Under the pieces are notes generated by a model. The model searched no databases. It worked only from the letters and a program-made list of their open reading frames with translations, and was not told the DNA's origin. A stretch of 64,000 nt of DNA from Macrostomum hystrix (lineage: Eukaryota > Platyhelminthes > Macrostomidae): positions 3,286,001-3,350,000 of the forward strand of contig CATNEN010000002.1 of NCBI GenBank assembly GCA_950097015.1. The letters are read 5' to 3'. Position numbers and translations under genes: made by a program. Of this stretch, positions 34,401-45,600 are shown piece after piece; the first letter of the stretch is position 1, and each line of letters starts with the position of its first letter.

Positions 34401-36255
34401 ATCGGGCGAGCTGCTGGAGTCGATGAAGCTCAGCATCATGTCGAGGGACTCCTCCAGCAGAGCCACCAGATTCTTTGGCTGCCACGCTTCGTTTGCGTCG
34501 CCGAGGTGCTTCTCTAGCATGAAGAAGAGCAGAGTCTTGGCATGGTAGGTCTTGAGTCCAGGCGTTGCCAGGAAGAGAGGCAAATGTCTCTTAAAGATGT
34601 ACTTGATCAGTACAAATAGCTGGCCTTGAACTGTACTCAGACTTCGCATGATCTTCTTCTCATGAAAGCTGAAGCTGACCCTGAGCTCGTTTCTCTGATT
34701 CGGCCTTGTTGCTCGGACCAGGTGGACGAATATGAGTGGGCATTCGGGCAGCAGTGTCTTCGTCCTGAGAAGGCAGAGTCCGCTGCAGCACTGAATCGCT
34801 TGGCAGATGTCTAGTGAGGGCCGGGAGCCACTGGCAGGAGTTGACACTGCAGGCTGGCTGCCTGAATTATTAGCCATTGTGGCGAGACTTTCAATGTTTA
34901 GTTTAACTGTCTATTAGCTGTCAATCATGGACCAACTCAAAAGGAAAAATTTACCAACTAATCTGCGAGCTTCCCCCGCATGGAGAGGTAGAGAGTAGTT
35001 TGCTTGTAGGTTGGGTAATTTGTGAACTCTGGCCCACACAGAGCTGACTAAGTGTTTGAATAATGCTATAGATTGTATCTTAATTTTCTCCTTCGTAAGG
35101 AGGCTGTATTTGCTAGTCGTCGCTTCCAAAACGAAAGTTCTAATCGAAATCTGAATATCATTGTGCAGCCTCAATTGGAGGTCTCATCAGACTCACCAGA
35201 TCCGACTGGCACAATGGCGTGGCCTTGTATAACCTTCAGCCTGACGGCATCGTAACAGCTGATCTCGCTCCGTCCGTTGCAGCCGCCATCCAGATGAAAT
35301 CGCTGTCTTGCTTCTAGCACAGTCCAGTCAATGTCGGAGTCTGCCGCGGTCCTGCCGTTCACCTGCTGCAGGTTGTTGGCCCAGCCCTCCGCGAAGCTGC
35401 CCGTGATCTGTCTGTCATCCTGAGCCAGGACTCGATCGACTCCTTCCACACTGTCAGCCAGGTGCTGGAGACAGAGGGCCCGCTCCTCAGTGAATCCTGA
35501 CTCGCTGAGCAGCGGAGACAGATCGATAACTGGCCTTTGTTCCAATTTTGGAGGGGACCTGCACTTAACAAAAAGGCAAGATTTTTTGTGATACAATTCA
35601 GGCATTGCTTTTGCGTTAACTCGACAAAGTTACTTGCGGTTTGATCAGTCATTTGTAGTTAGTTTAAGTAAAAAACTGTCATATATACATTTTTACACTG
35701 TCTCTCTGCGCAAATTACCTCTGTAATCACAGCTAAGCCAGCTATATTTTATGTACATGCGCTCGTACCTGAGAATCATGCAATGCTCTCGACAAGCTGT
35801 GGACTCGCGAATTTCATTTGGCTCATCTCGCTGACCCAACTTGGCTCCTCGGTCTGTGAGAGCCTTGGAGGCTCTGGCGTGACCCGCTGTGCGAGCTCGC
35901 AACAATGCCGTCCGACCTAGGTCGTCCTCAGCATCCACTGACGCACCGACGTCCAGCAGCTGCTCGATGAGCTCATGGTGTCCTTCGTCGGCTGCCAGCA
36001 TGAGCGCTGTGGACCCGCTGCTGTCTCGCAGGTCGATGTTTTCGCAGCTGAGTTTTCCACAGTCGATCAGAGTTGCAGCCAGTGCGACGTGGCCGTGTCT
36101 GATGGAGAGGCGGAGCAGCTGTGCCACCTGAGCTGGCTGCATCTGAGCCAGAGTGCAATCCAGGATTGAGTTGTCCCCAGAGGCGGTTAGGTGCGAGAGC
36201 AAGGCGAGCAGGGGAGAGTCCTTCGTGAGCCAGTCCGGAGGAATGGCTTCGACTT
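31332..36255 (-). CDS. Ankyrin + nucleotidyltransferase + Mab-21 domain protein (cGAS-like receptor candidate)
   Basis: Three exons join in phase. An ankyrin exon (about 36255-35769) has GSTALMLAADEGHHELIEQL. An NTase exon (35558-35197) has ITGSFAEGW and DSDIDW, the GS and DxD metal-binding signatures. The Mab-21 exon runs 34861-31332. The third catalytic acid could be the Asp in LDICQAIQC. The Mab-21 C-terminal domain shows ELRVSFSFHEKKIM, LFVLIKYIFKRHLPLFL and LKTYHAKTLLFFMLE. Animals use this family (cGAS, cGLRs, Mab-21) to make cyclic-dinucleotide signals on sensing nucleic acids; whether this one is active is inference. The start is unclear: it could be spliced to the ORF upstream. The tail is a long 11-residue repeat. 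Confidence 0.75.
31407..33200 (-). repeat. 33-bp coding minisatellite (about 54 units of 11 residues)
   Basis: The repeat unit is SKLRASSVNHP. Variation is nearly confined to two slots: residue 11 (P, H, T or L) and residues 3-4 (LR, PE, PD or PG). No unit contains a stop or frameshift. It forms the Ser/Lys-rich C-terminal half of the Mab-21 protein. Confidence 0.95.
35197..35558 (-). CDS. Nucleotidyltransferase-core exon of the Mab-21 gene
   Basis: GS lies at 35401-35396 and SDID at 35338-35327. The spacing GSFAEGW-x(13)-DSDIDW is as in cGAS-like receptors, where the two acidic residues bind metal. The donor CTG|GTGAGT at 35196 leaves one base that completes a Gly codon with the acceptor at 34862. 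Confidence 0.75.
35769..36255 (-). CDS. Ankyrin-repeat exon of the Mab-21 gene
   Basis: About three ankyrin repeats with GHVALAATLIDCG, GSTALMLAADEGHHELIEQL and GRTALLRARTAGH. The donor CAG|GTACGAG at 35768 is in phase 2 and matches the acceptor at 35559. In-frame sequence continues left of the obvious repeats as PPDWLTKDSPLLALLSHL, up to a TAG near 36263, so the 5-prime boundary is probably a splice acceptor. Confidence 0.7.
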
Positions 36256-36261
36256 TATCGC

Positions 36262-37590
36262 TTAACTAGCATTTGAGTTTTCGTATGGTTCTTTTACCAT
36301 TGCTTTTAGGATTTCTTCAAGTTTTAGCACGTTTATTTCTTTTGCGGCATGCTTTACAGATTCATGCCAGATTTTTCGTTTCAAATCATTGTCGCTGATC
36401 GTCGAAACCAAGAGATTCAAGGCATTTAAACCAAATTCGCTTGATGCCTTTGAATTAAAATTCGTTAGAATGCGATCTTGAATTCTTTGGTCAGACACCA
36501 GATTAAAAAAGTAATTAAGGCATGCACCATTTTGTTCAAATGTCGCTCGGGTAGCATACTTCAGACAAAGTTCATCGCGGATCTTTTGATTTGAAATTTC
36601 CTGCACCATAAATTTTACTTTGTCCCAATTTCGTTCTGTCGCTGCTAATTCTGCAGCCTTTTTGCAGCAAGAATCTTTCTTTGCTGTGTCGGTAATGTTG
36701 CTAAGAAGGTAGGCTATTAATCTGAGTGGAGCAGTGGTGTTAGAAACAAGTTGAGAACAGAATTCATTTCTTTGCTCTACGTCGGTCATAGTTTGCAAAT
36801 ACATTGCTGCATTTTTTATTTTTTTATTTTCTGATACCACTCGTTCTTGGGCTTCGACTCTACGAGTTTCGGTCGAAATTAGAAGAGGTGCGTACTGTTC
36901 TGTACAAACCTTGAGTGCTCGAATATTTTCGTACTGAAAATCACAACGGCCTGCCGGCATCAGTGTTAGATTCGCATCCATGGCTGAGTTACAAACAGTG
37001 ATTTTATTCTCAGAGAAGCAGTTGTCGAGAGCGCTAGCTGAATCATTCTTGTCATAGCCGTCATGCTCGGGCGGCTTTGGTGTGTATATTATATCATCGT
37101 ATTCGTTTTCGCTGTTGACAGGCAGGGCGGAATCCGGAGAATCGGTAATTTCATCGTACTCAGAATCTCCATGCATTTCTGCACAATTATAGCTCGCTTC
37201 TCCGATATCCTCGCGCGTGAAAGGATGCGCTTGCCGAAGGCCTGGGACTAATAGTAAAGGCATGTGATCGCACACTTGATAATTCGATGTATTCGTACTC
37301 GACATTGTCACACCATTCACATTTAACGATAGGTCGCGAATCACAGGTATATTTCTATTGACCATCTCAAATGAAATTTCTGTTTCAGAATTTTTTATTG
37401 TGCTCTTTAAGTACTCTAGAACATTGGATCGACGGTTTGTTGCTGCAGAGTCAGCAGCAAGTCTATAGACCGTTATGCGTATTTTTCTGCTTCGTATGCG
37501 GCTAACTTTGCGCTGAAGTCTACTGACGTCTCCAGCCGCTGCTGCATCTTCGATTCTCTTTAAATCCTTAATAGTTAGTGTATTTCCCAT
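36262..37590 (-). CDS. Unknown protein with helical repeats, myristoylation-type start and tyrosine motifs
   Basis: 443 codons from the ATG at 37590 (context ACGATGG). The start MGNTLT fits the N-myristoylation consensus (Gly2, Thr6). Residues about 165-235 hold tyrosine motifs SEYDEITDS, NEYDDIIYTP and FQYENIRAL, resembling SH2-binding sites (YDEI; YxN). The C-terminal half has at least four tandem helical units of about 34 residues with pattern hhxxISDxxhRDxhxxxxAxxA, for example EISNQKIRDELCLKYATRA and TISDNDLKRKIWHESVKHA. I do not recognise the family. It is AT-rich compared with the next gene and ends a few bases before its first exon. Candidate donor ATG|GTAAAAG near 36296 would allow in-frame splicing into the ankyrin exon. 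It may be an independent gene or the front of the Mab-21 gene. Confidence 0.6.
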   Translation of the reverse strand: MGNTLTIKDLKRIEDAAAAGDVSRLQRKVSRIRSRKIRITVYRLAADSAATNRRSNVLEYLKSTIKNSETEISFEMVNRNIPVIRDLSLNVNGVTMSSTNTSNYQVCDHMPLLLVPGLRQAHPFTREDIGEASYNCAEMHGDSEYDEITDSPDSALPVNSENEYDDIIYTPKPPEHDGYDKNDSASALDNCFSENKITVCNSAMDANLTLMPAGRCDFQYENIRALKVCTEQYAPLLISTETRRVEAQERVVSENKKIKNAAMYLQTMTDVEQRNEFCSQLVSNTTAPLRLIAYLLSNITDTAKKDSCCKKAAELAATERNWDKVKFMVQEISNQKIRDELCLKYATRATFEQNGACLNYFFNLVSDQRIQDRILTNFNSKASSEFGLNALNLLVSTISDNDLKRKIWHESVKHAAKEINVLKLEEILKAMVKEPYENSNAS

Positions 37591-37859
37591 CGTTATGTTA
37601 GACTTTTTCAACAGCAAGAGGTGTTAAAGCACCTGTGCGCCTAGTGCGTAAGTATTCCTTGCCGTGGAAATACCGGATGAATTTAAATTGTTAAGGATCA
37701 GGATAAAACCCTCGTTTCAGTTAATTAAATTGTTTATTCTTATTGAAATATAGTTGTCGAGGTTTAATAAATTTGAAGGATTTGGCGCAACGGATGTATT
37801 ATAGCTCGTTTTTATAGTAGTTTATAGTAGAAAATTCCGGAATAATGTAATGCTCTAGA

Positions 37860-39530
37860 GAAACCTATTAGGGCAGCGACGCCACGGGGGCTGGCCAGTT
37901 TCTGAAAGTGTTTTCTTTGGATTCCAGGGGTCGGATTCCAGCCGCGGAGACGTTGTGGCCAAATAACATGATTTCGTTCACCCTGGAAACACATCGTTCG
38001 CTGAATTTTACTTTCAGTCCGGTACTGCCAGGCGTGTCAGTACGGCTTTAAGATGCTGAAGGTGTTGCTGCTCGCAATCGTAGACAAAGAGGTGTATCTG
38101 TGTTAATCTTGACTCGGCAGGGCAGGGCCAGTACTTGCTCCGGGGAAGAGCTCTGCGGGGTGAGCGAGGTAGCGCGAATCGGGCAGATGAAAAGATTCGC
38201 GACCGACTCCACCTCGTCATGGCACCGCGGGCAGGTGGCAAGGTGACTCCTGGTCGAGGCGGTGTTTGTAACTGGCAAGGTGAGAGCCGAAGCCTGACCG
38301 GAGTTGAGCAAGCGTCACACGGGCAAAGCGCCGCAGTTGAGTCTCTGACGTCTCTGAGTCTCGAGTTTTTGTGACGTGACCAAGAGTGATAGGGCCGCTG
38401 GAGTTAGGGCCGCTGCTTGCCACGCTGCATGGCCAGGTGCAGGGCCCGGGTTAGGTTCAATGCCAGCGAGAGGCAAAAGCAAGCGGATCAGAGAAGCCGG
38501 CCGTCGCTGATCCGCGAACGAAAAAACATAAAGCCGAGGTTCCCGAGAGAGAAGGTAGTGACCGTGCGGGCCTTGAAGGAGGTTCTGCAGCTCTTGGCCA
38601 CCATGGTGGGTGGAACCGTGACGAAGACGCGGCTGCAGTTTAGTTCCTAAACAAATAGATCGTCGAGGTAGTCGATGACACCTGTCAGTCCACGAAGTAC
38701 GGAGTCGATAAATCTCTGTTAAGTCCGAGTGGCATTCAAGTCCACTTGAAAAGACTGAATGGTGTGATGATATGGCAGTTTTTTGGAATGTCCTCGTCAG
38801 CAAGTCCTCAGGATTTGATGGTATGCACGTACCAGTTTACTGCAGCTTACTGAAGACTAATTTGCTCTGTGGAGCTTGCGGCTAAATATAGATAGTTGGA
38901 TGGATGTGTGGTACTGGGTAGTTATCGGGTTCAGTGGCGCTTTTGAGAGCTCGATAGTCACCACAGGGCCCCACTTATCGTTGAGTTGATCGTCTGACTG
39001 CTTTGGTACCATGTGCAGTGGTGATACCCATGAACTTTTGGATTGACGGATGTAACCCGGCATCGGTAAGTTGCTGAAATTCGTCTTTGGCGATCGTCCA
39101 TTTCTCTGGGCGTAGTTGACGAGCATTCGCGTTACTGATCGCTGATTAGTAGTGTCGATCCGTTGGATTGTGTCATGGTTAACCTTGTCTGATGGAGAGT
39201 GAACGACGTGCTGAGCGAGGTAACTAGCAGGTGGGTTGTGTGGAGTTGTGCTGCTTGGTCTACCAGTTGTCTGGCTTTGCAGTACATCAGTAATCCGTAG
39301 TGTGATCGGAAGTCATAGCCGAGAATCGGACGAATGACGGAGACGATGAGGAAAGTCCAACGGAAGAATCGTCGTAGTCTACGGATGCCGACTGATATTT
39401 CACAAAAAGCACTGGAATCGGGTGAAATATTTTCTGCTACCGCGAATTCTGTCGATATTCTGTTGCGCTTATGTTGTTGGAGAGCGGCCTCGCACGGCCG
39501 CAGCCAACGTAAACAGCCAGCCAACGAGCA
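37860..39530 (-). pseudogene. Ty3/Gypsy pol remnant (protease to reverse transcriptase), interrupted
   Basis: Minus strand in order: protease end (FFRWTFLIVSVIRPILGYDF, YGLLMYCKARQLVD), RT start (GYIRQSKSSWVSPLHMVPK), then RT body in changing frames to a YLDD box near 38658-38675. A LINE fragment intervenes, and Gypsy resumes with EQQHLQHLKAVLTRL and IMLFGHNVSAAGIRP at 38100-37860. Many frameshifts. No integrase seen. Confidence 0.7.
38105..38650 (-). mobile_element. LINE fragment inserted in Gypsy RT, with 2A-like motif
   Basis: Minus strand: LLPLAGIEPNPGP at 38479-38441 resembles the 2A translational-recoding motif found at the start of some LINE ORFs. It is followed almost directly by VTLAQLRSGFGSHLASYKHR and CPRCHDEVESVANLFICP, a Jockey/R1-type C-terminal zinc region. 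The endonuclease and RT between are missing, so it is an internally deleted copy. It sits immediately after the Gypsy YLDD box. Confidence 0.55.
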
Positions 39531-40864
39531 TCGGCATCGGCATGCGTAATATATTTGCGCATTAAAACAAACATCGAAAAATTAAATGATATTGGCACGA
39601 ATTTGAGCTTAGCAAGATATTTTGTGATATTTCGCGGATTTGATTACAGTATAATATTTTGGGATAATTCGGTATATTACATTCGCTATAAAAATTCTCG
39701 TGTTTGTTTAAATGTTTTGACAAGGTGGCCTGTTACAATTTTTAGTGCTACTGGTAGAAATGACGACATTCGTGATACCCTCAGTCAAACGTGACGACGA
39801 TGTAATTAGGAACCACGCATTCAGTATGTAACTGTAAACTGATAGATCTTCAGACTGACCGGATTTAACATAGCGTGTTGTTCCGCATGCTATCCGTTTG
39901 TGCTTCTGTATGCTCTGACATGATGTGATGTGATGCCTCACCGTACCAGTTTTAGCTGGGTGAAATGACTGACGAAATGGTGGTTAGATTATTGATGCTT
40001 CTTGAAAGACAGTTGTCGAGGTTGGAGAAACTTGGTGCAACAGATGCATTATGTTTATAGTACTCGTAGTTGACAGAGAGCATTCAGGAATACTGTAATT
40101 TCTAGAAAATCATTTTCAATCCAATTGGTGGGACATCTAGTGATTCATTTTCCCGAATATTTGCCATTGCCTACACTTTGAAGACTAGCGATTGAAACCG
40201 AAAAACTGTAGTCATGCTTAAACAGTCGAGCTTGGTCTTCGTGCTGTTATTTTCCCTTAGATTCTATTTCTAGGTCGCATTTGAGGCATTCCTGAGTCTA
40301 AGCCGATTTGTAATTCCCAGTTAAAATTAGATTCACCAGTTCTAAAACAAAGCCTCTAACGATCTCCACCTCACCGGCACCCTTTATCTCCGCCTTGACG
40401 GCTTTTGGACAAGGTGTTTTGTACCTATGCCAGTTGAGCCGCAGACCTCCGTTCAGTATTGTTTCGTAGCCATTGGCTAATGCTGCGTGCAAGCCATCGT
40501 AAGAGCGAACAAACTCAAGCTTTCTTTATTGCCCACTGGCTCGATTTGCCGCTCATTCTCTACGAAATTCAAACCAAGTAAATTTAACCTCCTGCCTATG
40601 CTAGGATATCGGCTAGAAAGACAGGCGCCATCTTCTACCCCAGAGATAATAAGCCAGGTTTTTTAATATGAGTACAATGGCAATTCCTCGCAAATTATCT
40701 GCTAGACTGCATAGACACCCTTATGGCTTTCGGGTCCCGCTCAGAGCTGAATTTGCTAACTTATCCTTGTAGTTAGTATACGCTATGTTAGTTTACCTAT
40801 TAGTATACCTACGCTCGTATATGTGGGATATATAACAGGGATAATGTGGGATAGTATACCAAAA
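39531..40864. other. Unassigned AT-rich stretch with possible LTR relic
   Basis: No supported gene. Sequence near 39995-40115 (AGTTGTCGAGGTTGGAGAAA ... GCAACAGATGCATTAT) resembles 37750-37850 (AGTTGTCGAGGTTTAATAAA ... GCAACGGATGTATTAT) on the other side of the Gypsy relic. These could be eroded LTRs. A 64-codon minus frame at 40298-40492 is open but unrecognised. Confidence 0.35.
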
Positions 40865-41060
40865 TTGTTCCAGTGTCCAGTGGAGAAGTTGTAGCCTAGT
40901 GGTTAGCGCGTCGGACTCACGACTTGAAGGTCGGGAGTTCGATTCCCGACTCCACTGGAACAATTTGTGTCCTTTAGCAATGCACTTAACTCTGCATTGC
41001 TTCATTTCACCCAGCTGTTAAATGGGTTCCAGTTAAATGCTATTTGTCCCACTTGAAAAA
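40865..41060 (+). mobile_element. tRNA-like SINE or tRNA pseudogene
   Basis: GTAGCCTAGTGGTTAGCGCG (A-box like) and GGTCGGGAGTTCGATTCCCG (B-box) with tRNA spacing. Ends TTGTTCCAGTG and CACTGGAACAA are inverted. The T-stem does not fold with a standard 7-base loop, so I do not call a functional tRNA. The head is related to the SINE at 8690-9060. Confidence 0.5.
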
Positions 41061-42660
41061 TATATCTAGGACGTCAGATCCTATAATTTAGCTAGTATTA
41101 AGTTTTTAAGGGCCAAGCCCGGCACAATAGCTTTAAAGCCACACATTTTTTTACCTGACTAAGCGGTGTGGGATTTTGTCAATCGTATTATTGGTCGTTA
41201 TTAGTCGTTTTTAGTCGTCCTATATATTCCAAGTCTAATAATTATTATGAACCCATTGAAATTTCTTGGTTTCAAAGGTTTCGCTATAATTTTTCTGAGG
41301 GAATTTTCTAGCAGCAATTGAAATTTCCAACAGGAACCAGGTTTAACAGTTTGTATAAGAAACTTGTATAAGACGCTGACGGCAAAAGAAGCCGGGATAG
41401 ACGAAGCCGACTTCAATGCCAAATCAGCAAACTTATAAAGGAAGTTTGTTTGCCTCAGCGCATACTGTAGCAAACAGCTTTTCACTGGAGTTGCGACTCC
41501 ATTGCAAAGAGCTGCATGTTAATACTTATCGTTTCGACTCTCAAAAAACAATGAATAAAGTTTCCTGAACGTGCGTACTACTATGGCGAATTGTGACAGC
41601 AAAATCGGGAACCAGCGAGCGTGGGTAATGGCAAAAGTGCACAGGTATTCGCTAAGTTATTTTATGGAATCCTTTATGTACTACTTTCAGCAAATGTTCT
41701 GACCTGCACACATATCCACGGCAATACTCACTTTGCCAGCAAATATGTTTCGTTATCTTCAGCCGACTCTTGATTTTGTAGTTTTGTTTGTCTCGAAAAA
41801 TAGCGCTCGAATGACACTTATTAAGCATATGCAGTACACTCATGAAGTGTAGTAGCAAAGTGTATCCGTAAGGCCTCAAACGCGATTGTACATCCTATTG
41901 TTATAAAAAGCATTTGAACATCACACAAATGTACACCAAAGTAAGTGGAAATTTCCGCGGAGATTCCATGGAAAAACACAGTTTATATTCGTACTATACT
42001 AGGTATACCATCTAGATCCGCGATCGTTAAAAACGGCTCAACCGATCTTCACCAAAAGTGCAGTATTCAATCTTGTGAACTTGTATTAGATATTTTATTA
42101 TTTTTTTGCTCTTTCTAATGTTTAATAATGTCTTTTCATTTCCAAGCATTCTGACTTTAATATGAAAACGATCGCATTGTAAGCCACCTCTAGCATGGGA
42201 TCGCGAAAACTGCTCGAGGATACTAAACATTTAAGGTGTACACTGATTGCATAATACCCACAAACCGATTCATTTTGGAACTGGCTAAATTATCCCCTCT
42301 CCTGAAAGACAAAATTGTCGTGCACTGAGAAATTTTCTCATTAACTCTTTTAGAAGCATGCATTTAATTGCTGCAACACCTTTTTCGTGCAACTTTGAAC
42401 GCAGATATTGCGCTTTAGTTTTTATTTTATTCGGATAATATATTTCATCTATCGAAACAAATATCTAAGGTTTCTAAAATATAAATAGATGTCGAAATGA
42501 ATCTTAGCACTAGAGAAGAAAAAATTATTTGCGAACTGTGAATTGAAGTGTCTATATTTGTTATAAAAAATTACCTAGTAATGGAGTTTCGAATCGAATA
42601 CATTATGTAAAATTATATTTCGTGCCACTTTGGTTTTCGTGTGTACTTTTTATCAGCCAA
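41061..42660. other. Spacer between SINE and gene C end
   Basis: AT-rich. No coding region supported; open frames are under 100 codons with no recognised motif. The last few hundred bases should include the gene C 3-prime UTR. Confidence 0.4.
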
Positions 42661-45600
42661 TCAGAGTCGACTCTTAAGCCGAAGTGCAGACAAACGTGCT
42701 CTCTCCGCGTTCCAGGTGCTCGTAAATTCCGCCTTGCCGAGAGAGTTCTCAGCAGAGCACACGTAGGTGCCATACGCGTTGTCGCGGCCGATGTTCTCTG
42801 CAGTTGAGAAGGTTTCAAGCAATGAAAATTTGTTAGTCAAAATTCAGTGTCTCACTACAGCCAATGCCTTCTGACTAGCTTTCCTTAGAATATCTGGCTT
42901 AGATAAATGAATTCTAGTGTCAATATTGAATTTGTGCTTGCTAGGCGATTCTATTTCTTCGCGGAAATTCCATGGACTGCCCATAGTATTTTTAGCACAC
43001 GGGAAAACCACTTTACGTGATGCCTTCAGCCAATGGGAAAACAGGAATCATTTTCTCTATTCCCATGTCCCAATTTGTAAATGCGAATTTGATCATTCGG
43101 TGGAAAATAGTCAAATTATATTTTAGAAAATAATTATACAGTTTTTTACTTTTGATAATTTTAACAGTCTCATAAGCTATATTTTGGCTTCTCTTTAGAG
43201 TTTTTTATCACAAATACTTCGGGTGTGTCATAAGTAATGTCACTGAGGGTAAAACAGACCAACTAACAATCGCAGATGAACGAAACTGTATCAATCAACA
43301 ACATAGTGTCCCCCAATATCAATCACCCTCTGGCAGTACTCGTACAGCTTCTCAACCTTGTCTTGATTTCTTATGCTACAAATTGAGTCCTCGCAGTAAG
43401 AGCCCGTTCATACGGCAGTGAGCCAATTCAGGCCGAGAGTTAAAATATATTTAAGTTTAACAGAGCGATAAGGAAGGGGGGTTGGCGGTACGATAACAAG
43501 AGTGCGCGACTGAGGGTAGGAGAGGAGGCTAGAACGTGAGCGGCGGACCAATCAGAGAGGAGGAAAGAAAGAAAGGATAGAGAATGAGAGATCAGCCGCA
43601 GAGATAACGAGAGAGAAAGAACTAGATTGAACTGGACGATGTAAACAAGAAAAGTGCAGAGAACGAAAGAGTGAATAGAGGACAGAAGGCAGAGACGAAA
43701 GTCGCGACAACCTCAGCCTGCAGGTGTTTTTCCTCCAGCTGTCGGAACCAGTGCAACGCGGCTTCTTTGACCTCATCATGGTTTGCGAAACTTCTCTGGG
43801 AAAAGTCTGCCTTCAGCCATTTAAAGAGAAACCTGTCGCACAAGTTGAAGTCTGGGCTGTAGGGACTCTGCCAGAGCAGATTTACTCGCCGTCCAGCCAG
43901 AAAATCCGAAACAGCCTGACAGGTGTGGGGCCGTGCGTTGTCCATCTGCCACAGAACTTCGTTCAGGTGAATCGGGTTTGACCGGAGCGTGCGCCAGAGG
44001 TTCCCAGTGTGTCGGACAAAGTCGATGAAGTACTGGCCATCGACCTTGGTGTTTGGCGGATTTGTACAGATGGAGACTCGTTTGTTTGGCGTGAATGCCA
44101 CCAGCAGCATGGTCTTCTTGTCTGAGATGGACCTCCTGGTCACAGTCAGCCTGGAGTCCCCAGCTCCCAGCCAGCAGCGATTGTCTGCCTTGCTGCTTTT
44201 GCCATCCAGGTGGAGCCAGGTCTCATCCTCAACAACCAGGCAGTTCAGGATGTCATCCAAGCCCCGGCTGCTGAACACCTTGCGGATCTGATTGGCGCAG
44301 TTCACACGGGCCTGACGTTGGTCCGCAGTGAGGTCATGGGGCACCCAGACCGAGCAGACGTTTCGGAGATGGAGATCCTCTGTCAAGATGCGATGGACTG
44401 TCTTGAAATCAATCTCCAAGCAGTCCGCTAGCTCCCTGACAGACTGCCGCGGGTCTTCCTTGACCAGGTCGCTGATGACTTCGATGTTCTCTATTGTCCT
44501 GGTTGAACATGGTCGTCCAGATCTGGCGGCATCTCCCAATTCGAACCCAGGATGAGTAAAGTTCTGAAACCACCTGTAAATTGTCCTGCGAGTTGGGCAG
44601 TTGTCTGGCAGTGTGTTCCGGAGATCCTCCTCTACTTCAGATTTTCCAAGCTTGAAGCGAATGAAAGCGTAGAACTGGATGTGCGTCTTGTCGTGATTCA
44701 TGTTGAGTTTTGCTCGTTGCAAAAAGAAGATTTCATCGCGTTGCGCTTGCTAAATCTGATTAACAAATTCTTGCGACAGTTTTGGCCATAGACATTAAAA
44801 TTGCTGCTCAGGTGTGGTGGCGACTTCTCAATAAATGTACTTTCAGAATATAATATATTTGGATGATTATTGCTTTGGGTTCCCGCACAACAACCACAGT
44901 GACATTACTTATGACACACCCGTAGTATCTAACCAATAATAATAATTAAAATTATTTTATTAAGGCTATTAAGGCCTTATCCTCTTAATGCTGCGTCGAC
45001 CGTTCGGCGCCACACCACCCTCAATTACCCCACGTAATGCTGGTACCATGTAACAAATGTATGAACTGAAACAATTTAGAGAGCAGTGTATTGCTAAAAA
45101 ACATAAATTGTTCACTATTAGAGTCGGGAATCGAACTTCCGACCTTTAAGTCGAGAGCTTCACGCTCTAATCACAAAGCTTCAACCACACGCGCTGATTG
45201 GTTGAACCAATCAATCTAGATAAAACGAGTAACAAGTTCACAAACCTATCTACCAGCTGTGTTACTTCCTTATCGCTCCTTTCCGATTGAGCAAGCGAGT
45301 TCATGTTCTTTCCTTACCTTTTGGTAGTCTGAAATGGAAGGGGTGTTAGAATAGCCTTTAGGATCTGTTTGTGTACTTCAATTCATTAAACCACAATGCT
45401 TCTAAATCTAAACACTCACTTGTAAACTAGCTGCGACCCGTATGTGTTGGAGCTCGAATTGCTGTAGTAGGCCTCCTCAAACTGCCTGATCCACCTTGGG
45501 GTCTCCAGTTGAACATTGTCCGCGTCGCGCCTGGTAATATCCAGATCCGGGTACGGGTAGCCGGTAACGATGCATTTTAATTCCAAGTCACCGGTGCCCG

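Noticed and set aside
34626-34814. Plus-strand frames inside the Mab-21 exon (also 33708-34218)
   Set aside because: They overlap conserved Mab-21 coding sequence on the minus strand.
40880-40965. Functional tRNA gene
   Set aside because: A- and B-box words are present, but the T-arm and acceptor do not fold canonically and the head recurs in other SINE-like copies.
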